A stretch of 64,000 bases of DNA, taken from CAWUIO01 sp963922455. GTDB lineage: Bacteria > Bacteroidota > Bacteroidia > Cytophagales > Microscillaceae. This document shows, piece by piece, positions 33,058 to 43,261 of this stretch (within the stretch, counting starts at the first letter, position 1; every line of letters starts with the position of its first letter). The stretch spans positions 57,304-121,303 of the forward strand of contig CAWUIO010000005.1 of assembly GCA_963922455.1 (NCBI GenBank), written 5' to 3'. A program made the translations under genes and the position numbers. The notes beneath the pieces were generated by a model. The model searched no databases. It was not told the origin of the DNA and worked only from the letters and a program-made list of their open reading frames with translations.

Positions 33058-34263
33058 TTAATTACTGAGGGTCTCTTTGAGCACGCCCAATTCCTTTCCG
33101 GACTCGATAAATGCTTGAATCGCCCGGTCTAGGTGTTCCTTTTCGTGGACGGCCGAGAGTTGTACCCGGATACGGGCCTGACCCTTAGGCACAACCGGAT
33201 AGTAAAAACCAATCACGTAAATTCCTTTTTCGAGCATACGGTCGGCCATTTTTTGGGCCATGACGGCATCGTAGAGCATGATTGGCACGATGGGGTGCTC
33301 TCCCGGTTTGATGTCAAAACCGGCCTTGGTCATTTCACTTCGGAAATACTTCGTATTATTTTCCAATTTGTCGCGAAGTTCGGTGGTTTCAGATAGCATA
33401 TCCAGCACCGCCATAGATGCTCCCGCAATGGTAGGCGCTAAGGTATTGGAAAATAAATAAGGGCGGGAACGTTGTCGCAGCATCTCCACAATTTCCTTGG
33501 GGGCGGCTGTAAAACCTCCGGAAGCTCCGCCCAAGGCCTTGCCGAGGGTGCCCGTGATGATGTCTACCCGCCCCATCACATCACAGTGTTCGTGGGTTCC
33601 CCTACCGGTTTTCCCTAGAAAACCCGAGGCGTGGCACTCGTCTATCATAACCAAGGCCTTGTATTTATCGGCCAGGTCACAAATTTTATCCAGTTGGGCG
33701 ATGGTGCCATCCATAGAGAAGACCCCATCGGTAACGATGATTCGATGACGCGCTCCCTGGGCTTCCTTGAGTTTTTCTTCCAGATCGTCCATGTTGTTGT
33801 GCAAGTAGCGGTAGCGCTGGGCCTTGCACAAGCGGATGCCGTCAATGATGGAGGCGTGGTTTAATTGATCAGAAATAATGGCATCTTCAGCGTTGAAAAG
33901 GGGCTCGAAAACGCCCCCATTGGCATCAAAGGCGGCGGCATATAAAATAGTATCTTCTGTACCCAAAAACTCAGAGATTTTCTGCTCTAAGGCTTTGTGA
34001 ATGTCCTGGGTTCCGCAGATAAAACGGACAGATGCCATCCCGAAGCCATGGGTATCTAGCACATTTTTGGCCGCGGCAATAACCTTTGGATGATCGGCCA
34101 AGCCTAGGTAATTATTGGCACAAAAATTAAGTACATCACCTCCTTCTTGAGTGGTAATATCGGCCCTCTGCGGGCTGGTTATAACTCTTTCGGATTTGAA
34201 TAGCCCATCGGCCTTAATTTGATTGAGCTCCTGCTCGAGTACCGGCTTTAAGGTTTCGTACAT
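33058..34263 (-). CDS. kbl: Glycine C-acetyltransferase (2-amino-3-ketobutyrate CoA ligase)
   Basis: Cleaves 2-amino-3-ketobutyrate with CoA to glycine and acetyl-CoA, the second step of threonine breakdown. 401 residues of the alpha-oxoamine synthase fold: NFCANNYLGLADHP near the start, IDECHASGFLG for the cofactor pocket, and the PLP lysine K242 in TGTLGKALGG. The first pathway enzyme, threonine dehydrogenase, is encoded 12 kb away at 46.5-47.5 kb, not next to it. A repeat element touches its 3' end. Confidence 0.95.
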   Translation of the reverse strand: MYETLKPVLEQELNQIKADGLFKSERVITSPQRADITTQEGGDVLNFCANNYLGLADHPKVIAAAKNVLDTHGFGMASVRFICGTQDIHKALEQKISEFLGTEDTILYAAAFDANGGVFEPLFNAEDAIISDQLNHASIIDGIRLCKAQRYRYLHNNMDDLEEKLKEAQGARHRIIVTDGVFSMDGTIAQLDKICDLADKYKALVMIDECHASGFLGKTGRGTHEHCDVMGRVDIITGTLGKALGGASGGFTAAPKEIVEMLRQRSRPYLFSNTLAPTIAGASMAVLDMLSETTELRDKLENNTKYFRSEMTKAGFDIKPGEHPIVPIMLYDAVMAQKMADRMLEKGIYVIGFYYPVVPKGQARIRVQLSAVHEKEHLDRAIQAFIESGKELGVLKETLSN

Positions 34264-34342
34264 GGGGATTTACGTTTAGGTTCGTAGATTAATTCTAATA
34301 CATATATAAGCAGGACAGGGCCCTACCTGTTTGATTTAGGGT

Positions 34343-35635
34343 TTAGTCTTTGGCTAGACCGCCAACCACCAGGCCGGCAATTTCTTCTGGCTTGAGATAT
34401 TTTTGAGCTATGTTTCGGATGTCTTCGGCTTGTATATCTCGTATAGCTTGAATGTAGGTATCGTAAAAGCTATAATCAAGCTTACTAAAGTAAATAGACT
34501 TGAAGATATCGGCCAAATCAAAAGCCGTATTGAGTGAGGCGGCAAAGGAGCCTAATGCGTAATTTCGCACCGTTTCCAGCTCTTCGTGAGGGATTAATTC
34601 ATTTTGCAGTCTGTAGGCTTCCTTGCGGATTTCGTCAAGAGTATGCTCTACAAATTCACCTTTGACATCGGTGGAAATCATCCAGTATCCCTCTTGGGCA
34701 AACATAACGAGGCTAGAATAGATACCATAGGTATAGCCCTTATCTTCCCGGATATTTTTCATCAAGCGAGAGCCAAAATAACCGCCAAAGATTTCATTGG
34801 TTACCGTAAAGTGAAAATAATCGGGGTGATTTTTGGTAAAGAGTAACCTGCCCAAGCGGATAGAAGATTGCAACTGTTGGGGCCCTTCTATTTGTTGGAG
34901 ATTGCCCATATGTTTAGGTAGGGAATTTAAAGTGAAATTTTCAGGCTCCAGGGGCTTTTGTAGTGGGTAATTACCAAAGGTTTGAACCGTGGATTCTCTT
35001 ACCTCACGATGAATCTTCCCTACCAATAAAATGTCAATTGGATGGGCCTTAAAATGTTTTTTAAAATATTCCTGCAAAGCCTCTCGGTCGATAGCCTCGA
35101 TGGCTTCTTCGCTTAAGTTACGCCCATAGGGATGGTCCAAACCAAAAAGGATCTCCCTAAATTTTCGGGAGGCGAGGTAAGCGTTTTTCTGTTGATTAAC
35201 CCGGAGGTTTTGACGCGTGACCCGTTTTAAATTTTCCAATTCCTTATCTGGGAAAATAGAGTCCTCGATAAGCTCGCGGATAATCGGGAAAACTTCGGGG
35301 GCATATTTATTGAGCGTATACAGTCCGATTCCGGCCCGGTCTACTCCGTGATTAAACTCAATAAAGGCTCCGTACTGATCGATACTTTCCGAAATATTTC
35401 CAGCCGAACGTTCTGAGGTACCCTCCCCTAGCATTTTCACGGTAAAATATGAAAGAGCCGTTTGGCTTTCGTAATAATTACCCGCGGGAAAGATGAGCTC
35501 GATTTTTAGAATTTCTTGTTGACCGGTATTAAGAATATGGAGGCGGTTTCCATTGGGTAGTACAGAGCTTTCAGCCTGGGGTATATCAATGTGTTCAATG
35601 GTATGATAGGCAGGAGCAGTAGATCGGTCAAGCAT
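34343..35635 (-). CDS. M16 peptidase-like protein lacking the catalytic motif
   Basis: 430 residues with the inverzincin fold of M16 family (IELIFPAGNYYES, GEGTSERSAGNISESIDQYGA, DKGYTYGIYSSL). The active-site HxxEH expected in the first 70 residues is replaced by YFTVKMLGEG, so the protein cannot bind zinc as a protease. In other Bacteroidota such subunits pair with an active M16 protein from a neighbouring gene; none is adjacent here. It lies downstream of porV but beyond a strong terminator. Confidence 0.85.
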   Translation of the reverse strand: MLDRSTAPAYHTIEHIDIPQAESSVLPNGNRLHILNTGQQEILKIELIFPAGNYYESQTALSYFTVKMLGEGTSERSAGNISESIDQYGAFIEFNHGVDRAGIGLYTLNKYAPEVFPIIRELIEDSIFPDKELENLKRVTRQNLRVNQQKNAYLASRKFREILFGLDHPYGRNLSEEAIEAIDREALQEYFKKHFKAHPIDILLVGKIHREVRESTVQTFGNYPLQKPLEPENFTLNSLPKHMGNLQQIEGPQQLQSSIRLGRLLFTKNHPDYFHFTVTNEIFGGYFGSRLMKNIREDKGYTYGIYSSLVMFAQEGYWMISTDVKGEFVEHTLDEIRKEAYRLQNELIPHEELETVRNYALGSFAASLNTAFDLADIFKSIYFSKLDYSFYDTYIQAIRDIQAEDIRNIAQKYLKPEEIAGLVVGGLAKD

Positions 35636-35672
35636 ATAGATGGCACATCAGAGGTGAAAAATCTAAAATACA

Positions 35673-35710
35673 AAAATAAGCCGGGCATTCCAGAATGCCC
35701 GGCTTATTTT
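35673..35710. terminator. Bidirectional terminator after porV
   Basis: An 18-bp perfect inverted repeat, AAAATAAGCCGGGCATTC and its complement, is separated by only two bases (35691-35692), with A and T runs at the ends. It separates the porU-porV transcript from the M16 gene. Confidence 0.92.
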
Positions 35711-35741
35711 AAATCCTTTATGAAAAGAGAATCTCAGATAA

Positions 35742-36971
35742 TTAGTCGCCTAGATTAACCCCGGCGTCACTACCAGCAAAGTTGAGGAGTAAGGTAAATC
35801 GGAGGGTTTCGGCCAAAGGACTGTTACTTTGTTGATTTTGGGGAATCAAATAAGAAATATCCAAGCCTAAAGTTTTGTAGTCAAACCCGGCACCGACGGT
35901 AAAAAACTTGCGGTTACCTTTGTTTTCGTGCTCATTAAAATACCCTATTCGCGCGGCAAATACTTCTCTACCGTCTTGGCCTTTGTACACATACTCCAAA
36001 CCGATAGAGGTAGTGATTTCTTGTAATTCCTCACTAAAACCATCGGGTGCATCCGAGAAAGAACCAAAAATACCACTCAATACTGTTTTGTCTCGGGGGT
36101 CGGTACCTTCAATGATATTACCGTTGGAGTCGCGTAGTGGGGGGGTAGGAACGAGTAACTTGTTGAAATCCAAGGCTAAAGTTAAGGAGTTACGGTCAAG
36201 CGGATCTAGACTTGTACCAATAGCCCCCCCTAAGCGAAGGTTGGTAGGGATGAAATCTTGTTGATTATCATCCGAATAAGATATCTTAGCGCCAATGTTG
36301 GAAATATTAGCCCCAAAAGCCAGGCGGGAAGGGCGAGCGGCAATTTCAATATCAGTATTCTCGTAGAAGAAACCTAAATCAACAGCTCCACTGATACCGG
36401 GTTTACTTTCTTGTCCGCTAATAAGGGTAAGGTTGGCCGAGAGGTTAGAATAGATAAAACGCCCCGTTATGGCAAGCCCGATGCGCTCCCCTAGTTTACG
36501 GGAGTAGGTCCCATCAAATGCCATTTCGTAGGGATTGAAATCTCGGATTGGGGCTCCGTTCTCATCGGTAAATTGAATATCTCCCAGGTTAAAAAACCGG
36601 AGCGAAGCGGCAACGGCTTGGCGGTCGTCTAAACGATAATAGCCATTCAGGTTGGCTAAGAACATATCATTTACCAAGTTGGCCAACCAAGGACTGTAAG
36701 AGAAAGAAAAACCAAATCTATCTTCAATAAAAGTCAATTTTGCGGCATTCCAGTAGGTAGCATTCACATCCGCCGAAGTAGCCACCCCCACATCACCCAT
36801 AGCGGTATGACGGGCATCCGGGGCAATGGCTAAAAACTGTACTGTAGGAGTGATAACCCGCTTGCTCGTATCTTGTCCGAGAATGACGGAGGTCTGCGCG
36901 AAGGATTCTCCGGCACTCCCCAAAATCAGGCAAAATAGCAGGCCTGAGAATAATAATTGATTAATTCGCAT
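35742..36971 (-). CDS. porV: T9SS outer membrane protein PorV
   Basis: 409 residues: signal peptide ending SAGESFAQ, then a FadL-like beta-barrel. Recognisable features are TPTVQFLAIAPDARHTAMGDVGVATSADVNA near the N-terminus, quoted here as its parts FLAIAPDARHTAMGD and VGVATSADVNATYWN, and the C-terminal LDISYLIPQ. PorV carries T9SS cargo from the translocon to the sortase PorU. It follows porU by 43 bases on the same strand, the usual order, so both are probably one operon. Confidence 0.93.
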   Translation of the reverse strand: MRINQLLFSGLLFCLILGSAGESFAQTSVILGQDTSKRVITPTVQFLAIAPDARHTAMGDVGVATSADVNATYWNAAKLTFIEDRFGFSFSYSPWLANLVNDMFLANLNGYYRLDDRQAVAASLRFFNLGDIQFTDENGAPIRDFNPYEMAFDGTYSRKLGERIGLAITGRFIYSNLSANLTLISGQESKPGISGAVDLGFFYENTDIEIAARPSRLAFGANISNIGAKISYSDDNQQDFIPTNLRLGGAIGTSLDPLDRNSLTLALDFNKLLVPTPPLRDSNGNIIEGTDPRDKTVLSGIFGSFSDAPDGFSEELQEITTSIGLEYVYKGQDGREVFAARIGYFNEHENKGNRKFFTVGAGFDYKTLGLDISYLIPQNQQSNSPLAETLRFTLLLNFAGSDAGVNLGD

Positions 36972-37013
36972 TGTTCGAGATTTTAAATTTCGGATTGTGT
37001 TCTTGTTTTTTGA

Positions 37014-40000
37014 CTAATTTATAAATAGAATTTTTTCGATTAGCTCGGTACTAGCATTGTTTTCTGGGCTGCTCAAACGGACTTTTATCCAATAGATACC
37101 CCGATCGAGCCTTCGGCCCGAAAGGCCTCCGCCATTCCATTGGAGTTCTATGGTTTCTTGGCTGTTTGGTAAAGTTTCTTGAGTTTGATAAACCAGTTTG
37201 CCGTGACTGCTGTATACATCGATGAGCACATCTAGGGCCTGATCGGGTAGCCCGTGGTTTATCCGGATAGAGGTATTTCTACTACCATCGCTCGGGTTAG
37301 GGAAAACCCGAAAGTCACTTACCGGAAGTACGGAGTTTGATTCTACTCTAAACGCAACCTCGGCTTCGCTGGAATTATTATAAATGTCCCAGGCTTTAAT
37401 CGTAAGGGTATAGTTACCAGCTTTTAGAGAACTCATAGGGAAGGTCACGGTTCCAGACTGATAGCTATCCAGGTCGGCCTGGTAAAAGTCATTTAAAATG
37501 ATGGGTTCGCTCCCATCATCCAAACGGGCCGTTATCTCATGCCCAATGTTATTTCTAGAAATATTTATGCCACTTTCGTCAGAAAGCTTTACAATCAGGA
37601 GGGGACGGGTTCCTACGACATCCCCTGACTGAAAATTCCCATTATTCAAAAAGATTCCAATACTGGGAGGAGTCCGGTCTTGGCCGATATCAGGGGCACT
37701 CCCACCGATGACAATATCATTGATGCCGCGGTTGGCATCTAGGTTTTGGGTGTTGCTCAAGGCATAAAGGCTTAATTTTCCCTTTCCTAAGCGGTAGTCA
37801 ATATCTTTGGGTATGGGGAAAGTGGCAGTAAATAGGCCCTCATTTACGCTAACTTGGCCCCGGAACAAGACCGAATTTCGTACCAAATAGTCCATGGGTT
37901 GGTCAACGCTTCCCAAGGTTTGGTTTACTTGCCTCTTGTCGAACACGCTGAAGTCCATCATGCCGGAGAAACCATTGAGCAGTTGGCCGGCGTTATTTTG
38001 TACCTCCCCTTCCAAGGTGACAAGGTCCAAGGCTCTCAGGGTATCGGCCTGGGCCAGTTCTTTGCCATTGATACGGGTCACGACCGCTTGGTGGTCGGGG
38101 TAAGCGAGACGCATAGATGGATCACCGAGCAAAGAAAAGTTTCGGTTTACTTGACCACTTAAACTATTATTTTTTGTTACCCGAATTACATCTCCAAGCC
38201 GGGGATATCCTCCGGAGTCTCGGGTAAATACCGTTTCGTAAAAAGCTTGGTTTAATTGAAAGTTGGTGCTGGCAAATACCGGGCGGGTGGTGGTAATCAA
38301 AGCAATTCCTCCTCCTTGGGGGTTCAGGAGTACTTCTTCTGCTCCCGAACGGATATTCGGGTCGTCATAGCGGCCAAATTCGCAAGTTGCCGTCACAAAC
38401 AAGGGCATATTATCCAAGTTTGTCCAGCTCCGTATCAGGGAGATGTCTACCACCCGCTCGTCGGTAAGCCCGAGTTCTCCTCCGTGGCCACTGTAATTTA
38501 AAATCAGAACGCCTTCTTCAACCGCTTGATTTAGGGCATTGACCAAATCGGGGACTAATTCGCCACTTGGGGTAGCTTCTTGTTCAAAAGAATCGAGATA
38601 TAATTTGATAGAATTGAAATCACTAAAACCGTTTTCTACGATTTCGGCAATGCGGTCGGCATCTCTTTGGTGGATATTAAAATCCCCATCATCGGCCACA
38701 AAACAGACCTTATTGCGCCAATCCCCATAAGTGTTTTGATTTTGTTCGTAATGTATGATTTTATCTACCGCAAGTTTTGCTTCGGCCAAACTGCTCACGG
38801 GCAAGCGGCCTACGCCAACCTCAAGAGAATGATCCCCCTGGGTATTTTCATTCCATTCTCCTTCCCCTATTTCTAAAAAGCCGAAATAGTCATCTGAAGA
38901 GTAGCTAAAAATCGGATGAAGAGATTCTCGGGATTCATAAATCGGAATGAAGTTGGTATTGTTGGCCGTTCGGTCTTTGTAATCAAAAGAAGCATCACCA
39001 AAAAGTAATACATACTTTAAGGAGCCCGCGGGCTCGTATGCATTATACACAAAGTTGCGTATCGCTGTAATATCCGGTCTGCCCGCCGAATAGGCCCAAT
39101 AAACTTGCTGCAATGGAATAACGGTCACTGGCAAACCATCTTGTTGAAATCTATGATCGGCTAGTCTTTGGGCTTCCGACAAAAACGATTGAGGAGAGAA
39201 TATAAGCATCTCAGTACCCGAAGGGATTCTATTGCTAAAACTAGGCAGTTGGCCATTTGCAATAGCACGCGGAACTTGCTGCGGATCAAAAGCAATAAAT
39301 TTTTTGACTTGATCCTGGCTTGATACGGCAAACTGGGCTTCCTCCCCGTTTACGTTGTATGCTTGGATCTTGGGGTTCATCGCTTGGCTAATATCCCAAA
39401 TTTGGGTCGTGGAAGATACCCCTCTTAATCTAAATTCACTCACAGGATGATTTCTAGATTCTCGGTTGAGGAGAATAGTTCCTGTAGGGTCTAAGACTAG
39501 CTCTTTTTGATAGTTAATTAATATATTATCTAAAAAGCCTCGCCCATTGCCCCCTTGCTGGTCAAAAAACAAATCCAGATTGAATGCATTGGAGCTAATA
39601 TTCAAATCTTGGGTAGTGCTCTGGAAGATCCCAGTTCGTGGGTTTCCTTGCGGGTCATAAATGCCATCGGGCAAGGGGAAAAACTCTTGGGTACCGAGGT
39701 TTACGCCATTGATAGAATAATCAAACGAGGTTACCCGAGTATCTTTGCCTATTACTTTGATTTGAAATTCAAGAGCGGCATTGGCAAGAGGATTCTCTAA
39801 CTCAAGGGCTACGCTACGGTTGGTAATCAGACCAAACTCCTCACCATACCAGTTACGTCCCGACTTCAACAAGTTGAGGCGTTCGTTTTCATAAAACACA
39901 TAAGCATCCGAATAATCAACTGGATAACTGGGTGATTCAAGACTGGCTTGGGCTTCCAAGGTATAGGAGGTTTCAGCAATATCGAGCGGGCATAAAAAGA

Positions 40001-40430
40001 CGTAGTTTGTATCGGCGTAGAGGTTGGTTTCGTATTGCATAAGGCCAGAGCTGGGATCAAAAAAATCACGGTCAGGGCCTTGGGCATAAAAAACGACAAA
40101 CCCTCCCTCTTCAAAACTACTCGCTGTTGGGTTGATAACTAAAGATGGGATTTCTGAGGTATATTGTGAGCTAGTCTCTGAAGTAATAACTTGCTCAAGC
40201 ATACCTCCCGGCATGGTATAAAGCTTGAGGGCTCCCGGCTGTATTTGGGCGGGGTTTAATCCAAGACTTTGGATTACCTGGGCATCTATTTTATAGACAC
40301 CTTCTTCCAGAATGGCTAATCTGTAATATTCAAAATCCTCGGAGTTCGGAAACTTTGTATCCTGGGGAAATAAATATCCGCTTGTGATGCTTAGCAAAAG
40401 CATCAACCACAACTTTTGAATCATCATCAT
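37014..40430 (-). CDS. porU: T9SS sortase PorU (C25 peptidase family)
   Basis: 1138 residues: signal peptide, beta-rich N-terminal domains, a gingipain-type C25 peptidase domain over about 420-760, Ig-like region and a C-terminal type A sorting domain (FRVFPNPSDGS to YWIKVRLSS). The catalytic pair is present: H649 in NYSGHGGE and C683 in TATCEFGRYD. PorU removes C-terminal signals from T9SS cargo and joins the mature proteins to surface lipopolysaccharide. Three successive ATG codons leave the exact start open by two residues. Cargo of the system is encoded at 27.4 and 54.9 kb. Confidence 0.95.
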   Translation of the reverse strand: MMMIQKLWLMLLLSITSGYLFPQDTKFPNSEDFEYYRLAILEEGVYKIDAQVIQSLGLNPAQIQPGALKLYTMPGGMLEQVITSETSSQYTSEIPSLVINPTASSFEEGGFVVFYAQGPDRDFFDPSSGLMQYETNLYADTNYVFLCPLDIAETSYTLEAQASLESPSYPVDYSDAYVFYENERLNLLKSGRNWYGEEFGLITNRSVALELENPLANAALEFQIKVIGKDTRVTSFDYSINGVNLGTQEFFPLPDGIYDPQGNPRTGIFQSTTQDLNISSNAFNLDLFFDQQGGNGRGFLDNILINYQKELVLDPTGTILLNRESRNHPVSEFRLRGVSSTTQIWDISQAMNPKIQAYNVNGEEAQFAVSSQDQVKKFIAFDPQQVPRAIANGQLPSFSNRIPSGTEMLIFSPQSFLSEAQRLADHRFQQDGLPVTVIPLQQVYWAYSAGRPDITAIRNFVYNAYEPAGSLKYVLLFGDASFDYKDRTANNTNFIPIYESRESLHPIFSYSSDDYFGFLEIGEGEWNENTQGDHSLEVGVGRLPVSSLAEAKLAVDKIIHYEQNQNTYGDWRNKVCFVADDGDFNIHQRDADRIAEIVENGFSDFNSIKLYLDSFEQEATPSGELVPDLVNALNQAVEEGVLILNYSGHGGELGLTDERVVDISLIRSWTNLDNMPLFVTATCEFGRYDDPNIRSGAEEVLLNPQGGGIALITTTRPVFASTNFQLNQAFYETVFTRDSGGYPRLGDVIRVTKNNSLSGQVNRNFSLLGDPSMRLAYPDHQAVVTRINGKELAQADTLRALDLVTLEGEVQNNAGQLLNGFSGMMDFSVFDKRQVNQTLGSVDQPMDYLVRNSVLFRGQVSVNEGLFTATFPIPKDIDYRLGKGKLSLYALSNTQNLDANRGINDIVIGGSAPDIGQDRTPPSIGIFLNNGNFQSGDVVGTRPLLIVKLSDESGINISRNNIGHEITARLDDGSEPIILNDFYQADLDSYQSGTVTFPMSSLKAGNYTLTIKAWDIYNNSSEAEVAFRVESNSVLPVSDFRVFPNPSDGSRNTSIRINHGLPDQALDVLIDVYSSHGKLVYQTQETLPNSQETIELQWNGGGLSGRRLDRGIYWIKVRLSSPENNASTELIEKILFIN

Positions 40431-40534
40431 GATAATTAATTATTGGGTAAAATTTAAGCCTAATATAGCAATGTGTGATTCGCTAAGTAAACTTAGATCA
40501 TAAGCGGAGAGTTAGGTTAGCTTGTCGATATATG

Positions 40535-40567
40535 CAAATCTAAATAAAAAAGTAACCCCTCTGCAAG
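40535..40567 (-). promoter_or_regulatory. Probable porU promoter
   Basis: On the minus strand CTTG (40567-40564) and TAGATTTG (40542-40535) are 21 bases apart; the -7 box is a full match and the -33 box has one mismatch. It lies about 105 bases upstream of porU. Confidence 0.55.
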
Positions 40568-40636
40568 AAATCAGGCAAAAACTTCAAGAAAGAGCGGTAA
40601 CATGTCATACATTAACAAAATTAGGCAGGTCGATAC

Positions 40637-41482
40637 TTATCGGCTCAATTCACTAAGCAGTTCTTTGACTTCTTCGGTCTTATGGGCTTCTCCTAGCTTT
40701 TCAAAAGATAAGACCAAATTCCTTAAAACCCGCTGTATAATTTCTAGATGGGTACAAGGTTCGTAGTAGCGATCGGAAGGACTCAATTTTAACTGGGCAA
40801 TGTAATTGTCTATATCATTTTTTGAAAACACCAGTCCTTTATTAAATGGGTTGATATAAAACTGGGTTTCGGGTGATTTATAGGTCAACACAAACAGGTT
40901 GGGCAGGTTTACCCCAAAAACGGGCATTTCTAGTCGCCGGGCCACCAGCATGTAGATAATACACAAGGCAATCGGGTTTCCTCTCCGGGTTTCTAGGACA
41001 GTATTAATCATAGAGTTTCCCGGAGCGTGAAAATTTTGGGTGTTGGAAGTAAACTTGAGTTTATTAAAGAGGACGTGATTGAGATTTTTGATTTGGTCGG
41101 AGGGGCTTGCGTAAGCGCGATGGCTTAGCCAGGCTTCGTAATAAATTTTGTCAAAGTCTTTTTTTACTTTTTTAAAATCCAAATCTGGGTATTGATACGT
41201 AGCCAGCAGCCAAACTCCTCGGAGTAGGTCATCTTCGGAGTCTTCCTTCCATTCGTTTAGTCGGTAACGTAAGGATTGTAACTGTAAATTATGGATTAAG
41301 TCCTCAATGCGGCGTTGTACATTTCCATCAAAATTGGTTTCCCATTCATTTTCAAGGAAAGGGATCATCACATCACCCAGAGATAAGATCTTATGCTCTA
41401 CCAAGGAAACTACCTCATTATCTTCATCATCAAGAAGGGAAACTAATGCTCTAATCTCCTTAAAGTCCATACCATTAAACAA
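40637..41482 (-). CDS. SirB1-family transglutaminase-like protein
   Basis: 281 residues. After about 120 helical residues comes the SirB1/transglutaminase-like region: HAPGNSMINTVLETRRGNPIALCIIYMLVARRLEM, of which NTVLETRRGNPIALCI is the family signature, then VFGVNLPNLFVLTY and FYINPFNKG. Proteins of this family in Bacteroidota are uncharacterised; the cysteine of a true transglutaminase triad is not evident beyond IALC. A -7 box TATATTTG lies 76 bases upstream (41559-41566, minus). Confidence 0.8.
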   Translation of the reverse strand: MFNGMDFKEIRALVSLLDDEDNEVVSLVEHKILSLGDVMIPFLENEWETNFDGNVQRRIEDLIHNLQLQSLRYRLNEWKEDSEDDLLRGVWLLATYQYPDLDFKKVKKDFDKIYYEAWLSHRAYASPSDQIKNLNHVLFNKLKFTSNTQNFHAPGNSMINTVLETRRGNPIALCIIYMLVARRLEMPVFGVNLPNLFVLTYKSPETQFYINPFNKGLVFSKNDIDNYIAQLKLSPSDRYYEPCTHLEIIQRVLRNLVLSFEKLGEAHKTEEVKELLSELSR

Positions 41483-41558
41483 TTATTCGATCCTTACATA
41501 TAACCCGATTCGGAAAAAATAGGAGAGAGTTTCCGTGCTTTTTGCCGAAAACCCTATC

Positions 41559-41566
41559 CAAATATA
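41559..41566 (-). promoter_or_regulatory. -7 box upstream of the SirB1-like gene
   Basis: The minus strand reads TATATTTG here, a full match to TAnnTTTG. The -33 region would fall into the end of the carboxylase gene and no good TTTG is seen. Confidence 0.45.
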
Positions 41567-41571
41567 CTAAA

Positions 41572-43200
41572 TTAAGTTTGAATAACCCCTACCTTGTAAG
41601 GTTCTCCCTGAGGGCGATGATTTGCGGCCTCAATCCCTTGCGAGATTACATGGCGAGTTGCCTCCGGATGGATAATTCCGTCTACCCATAGTCGGGCAGC
41701 GGCATAGTAAGGGGATAACTCCGCTTCATAGCGCGAGCGTATTTGCTCGAGTAATTGTTGTTCTTCTTCTGGGCTCACTTCCTCTCCTCGGGCTTTTTTG
41801 GATGCCACCTGGATTTGTAGCAAGGTTTTGGCTGCCGAGTTACCACTCATGACCGCAATTTGAGCACTCGGCCAGGCAAAAATCAAACGAGGGTCATAGG
41901 CTTTTCCACACATGGCATAATTTCCGGCCCCGTATGAATTGCCCACGATTATGGTAAACTTAGGCACCACCGAATTGGCCATGGCGCTTACCATCTTAGC
42001 TCCATCCTTAATAATACCGCCTTGCTCCGACCGGGAGCCCACCATAAATCCGGTGACATCCTGTAAAAACACCAAGGGGATATTTTGCTGGTTACAAAGC
42101 ATAATAAACCGAGCTGCTTTGTTGGCCGAATCGGAGTAGATCACCCCGCCCATTTGCATTTCGCCTTTTTTGGATTTGACTACTTTACGTTGGTTGGCCA
42201 CAATCCCCACAGCCCAACCATCAATCCGGGCCCGCCCACAAATAATGGATTGGCCGTACTTTTCCTTGTACTGATCAATTTCCGAATTATCAACCAAGCG
42301 TTTGATAATTTCTACCATGTCGTAGGGCTTTGCCCGGTCTTCGGGAAGAATGCCTAATAGCTCAGCGGGATTAAGCTCGGGGGCTTGGGCCTCGATGCGA
42401 TTGAAGCCAGCCTTGGGCTTATGCCCTATCTTATCCACAATCCTGCGGATGGCCTCTAAGGCCGCCTGATCATTAGGGTATTTATTATCGGTAACCCCAG
42501 AAATCTCACTTTGAGAAGTGGCTCCTCCCAGCGTTTCGGCATCTACATCCTCACCAATAGAGGCCTTCACTAAGTAAGGGCCCGCCAAAAAAATAGAACC
42601 CGTTTTGTCGACAATTAAGGCTTCATCCGACATAATGGGTAAATAGGCGCCCCCCGCCACGCAGCTTCCCATAATGGCTGCGATTTGCACAATCCCTTCG
42701 GCCGACATCTTCGCATTGTTCCGAAACATCCGTCCGAAATGCTCTTTGTCGGCAAAAATTTCTGACTGAAGCGGGAGGTAAATTCCGGCACTGTCTACCA
42801 GATAGATCACCGGGAGGTGGTTTTCCATAGCAATTTCCTGGGCTCGCAAATTTTTCTTACCCGTAATCGGAAACCAAGCTCCCGATTTGACCGTGGCATC
42901 ATTGGCGATCACCATGCATTGTCTACCTTGCACGTAGCCAATCCCCGCAATTACCCCTCCGGCAGGACATCCCCCTTCTTCGGAGTACATGTCATATCCG
43001 GCCAAAGCGCCGATTTCTAAGAATGAGCTATCGGCATCTAGCAAGTAGTCAATCCTCTCCCGGGCACTTAGCTTGCCTTTGTCGTGTTGCTTTTTGATAC
43101 GTTTTTGGCCGCCACCCTCATAAATTTTTTCCAGGCGCTTATCTAGTTGAAAGATAAGCTGCTTGTTCACATCTTCGTTCTTGTTAAACTCTAGATCCAT
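41572..43200 (-). CDS. Acyl-CoA carboxylase carboxyltransferase (beta) subunit
   Basis: 542 residues from the ATG at 43200 (MDLEFNKNEDVN). A longer reading frame to 43362 runs into a repeat element and gives QRVAKARP-type sequence, so it is rejected. Crotonase-fold carboxyltransferase domains carry SARERIDYLLD, AGGVIAGIGYVQGR, GSCVAGGAYLPIMSDE and FLQDVTGFMVGSRSEQGGI, of which FMVGSRSEQGG is the second acyl-CoA site. It most resembles methylcrotonyl- or propionyl-CoA carboxylase. It needs a biotin-carrying alpha subunit, which is not nearby. Confidence 0.92.
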   Translation of the reverse strand: MDLEFNKNEDVNKQLIFQLDKRLEKIYEGGGQKRIKKQHDKGKLSARERIDYLLDADSSFLEIGALAGYDMYSEEGGCPAGGVIAGIGYVQGRQCMVIANDATVKSGAWFPITGKKNLRAQEIAMENHLPVIYLVDSAGIYLPLQSEIFADKEHFGRMFRNNAKMSAEGIVQIAAIMGSCVAGGAYLPIMSDEALIVDKTGSIFLAGPYLVKASIGEDVDAETLGGATSQSEISGVTDNKYPNDQAALEAIRRIVDKIGHKPKAGFNRIEAQAPELNPAELLGILPEDRAKPYDMVEIIKRLVDNSEIDQYKEKYGQSIICGRARIDGWAVGIVANQRKVVKSKKGEMQMGGVIYSDSANKAARFIMLCNQQNIPLVFLQDVTGFMVGSRSEQGGIIKDGAKMVSAMANSVVPKFTIIVGNSYGAGNYAMCGKAYDPRLIFAWPSAQIAVMSGNSAAKTLLQIQVASKKARGEEVSPEEEQQLLEQIRSRYEAELSPYYAAARLWVDGIIHPEATRHVISQGIEAANHRPQGEPYKVGVIQT

Positions 43201-43261
43201 ATTCAGTTTAGGTTTTCCCGGATTGCCTATCGGGATATTAAAAAATGCTACATACTTTTCT

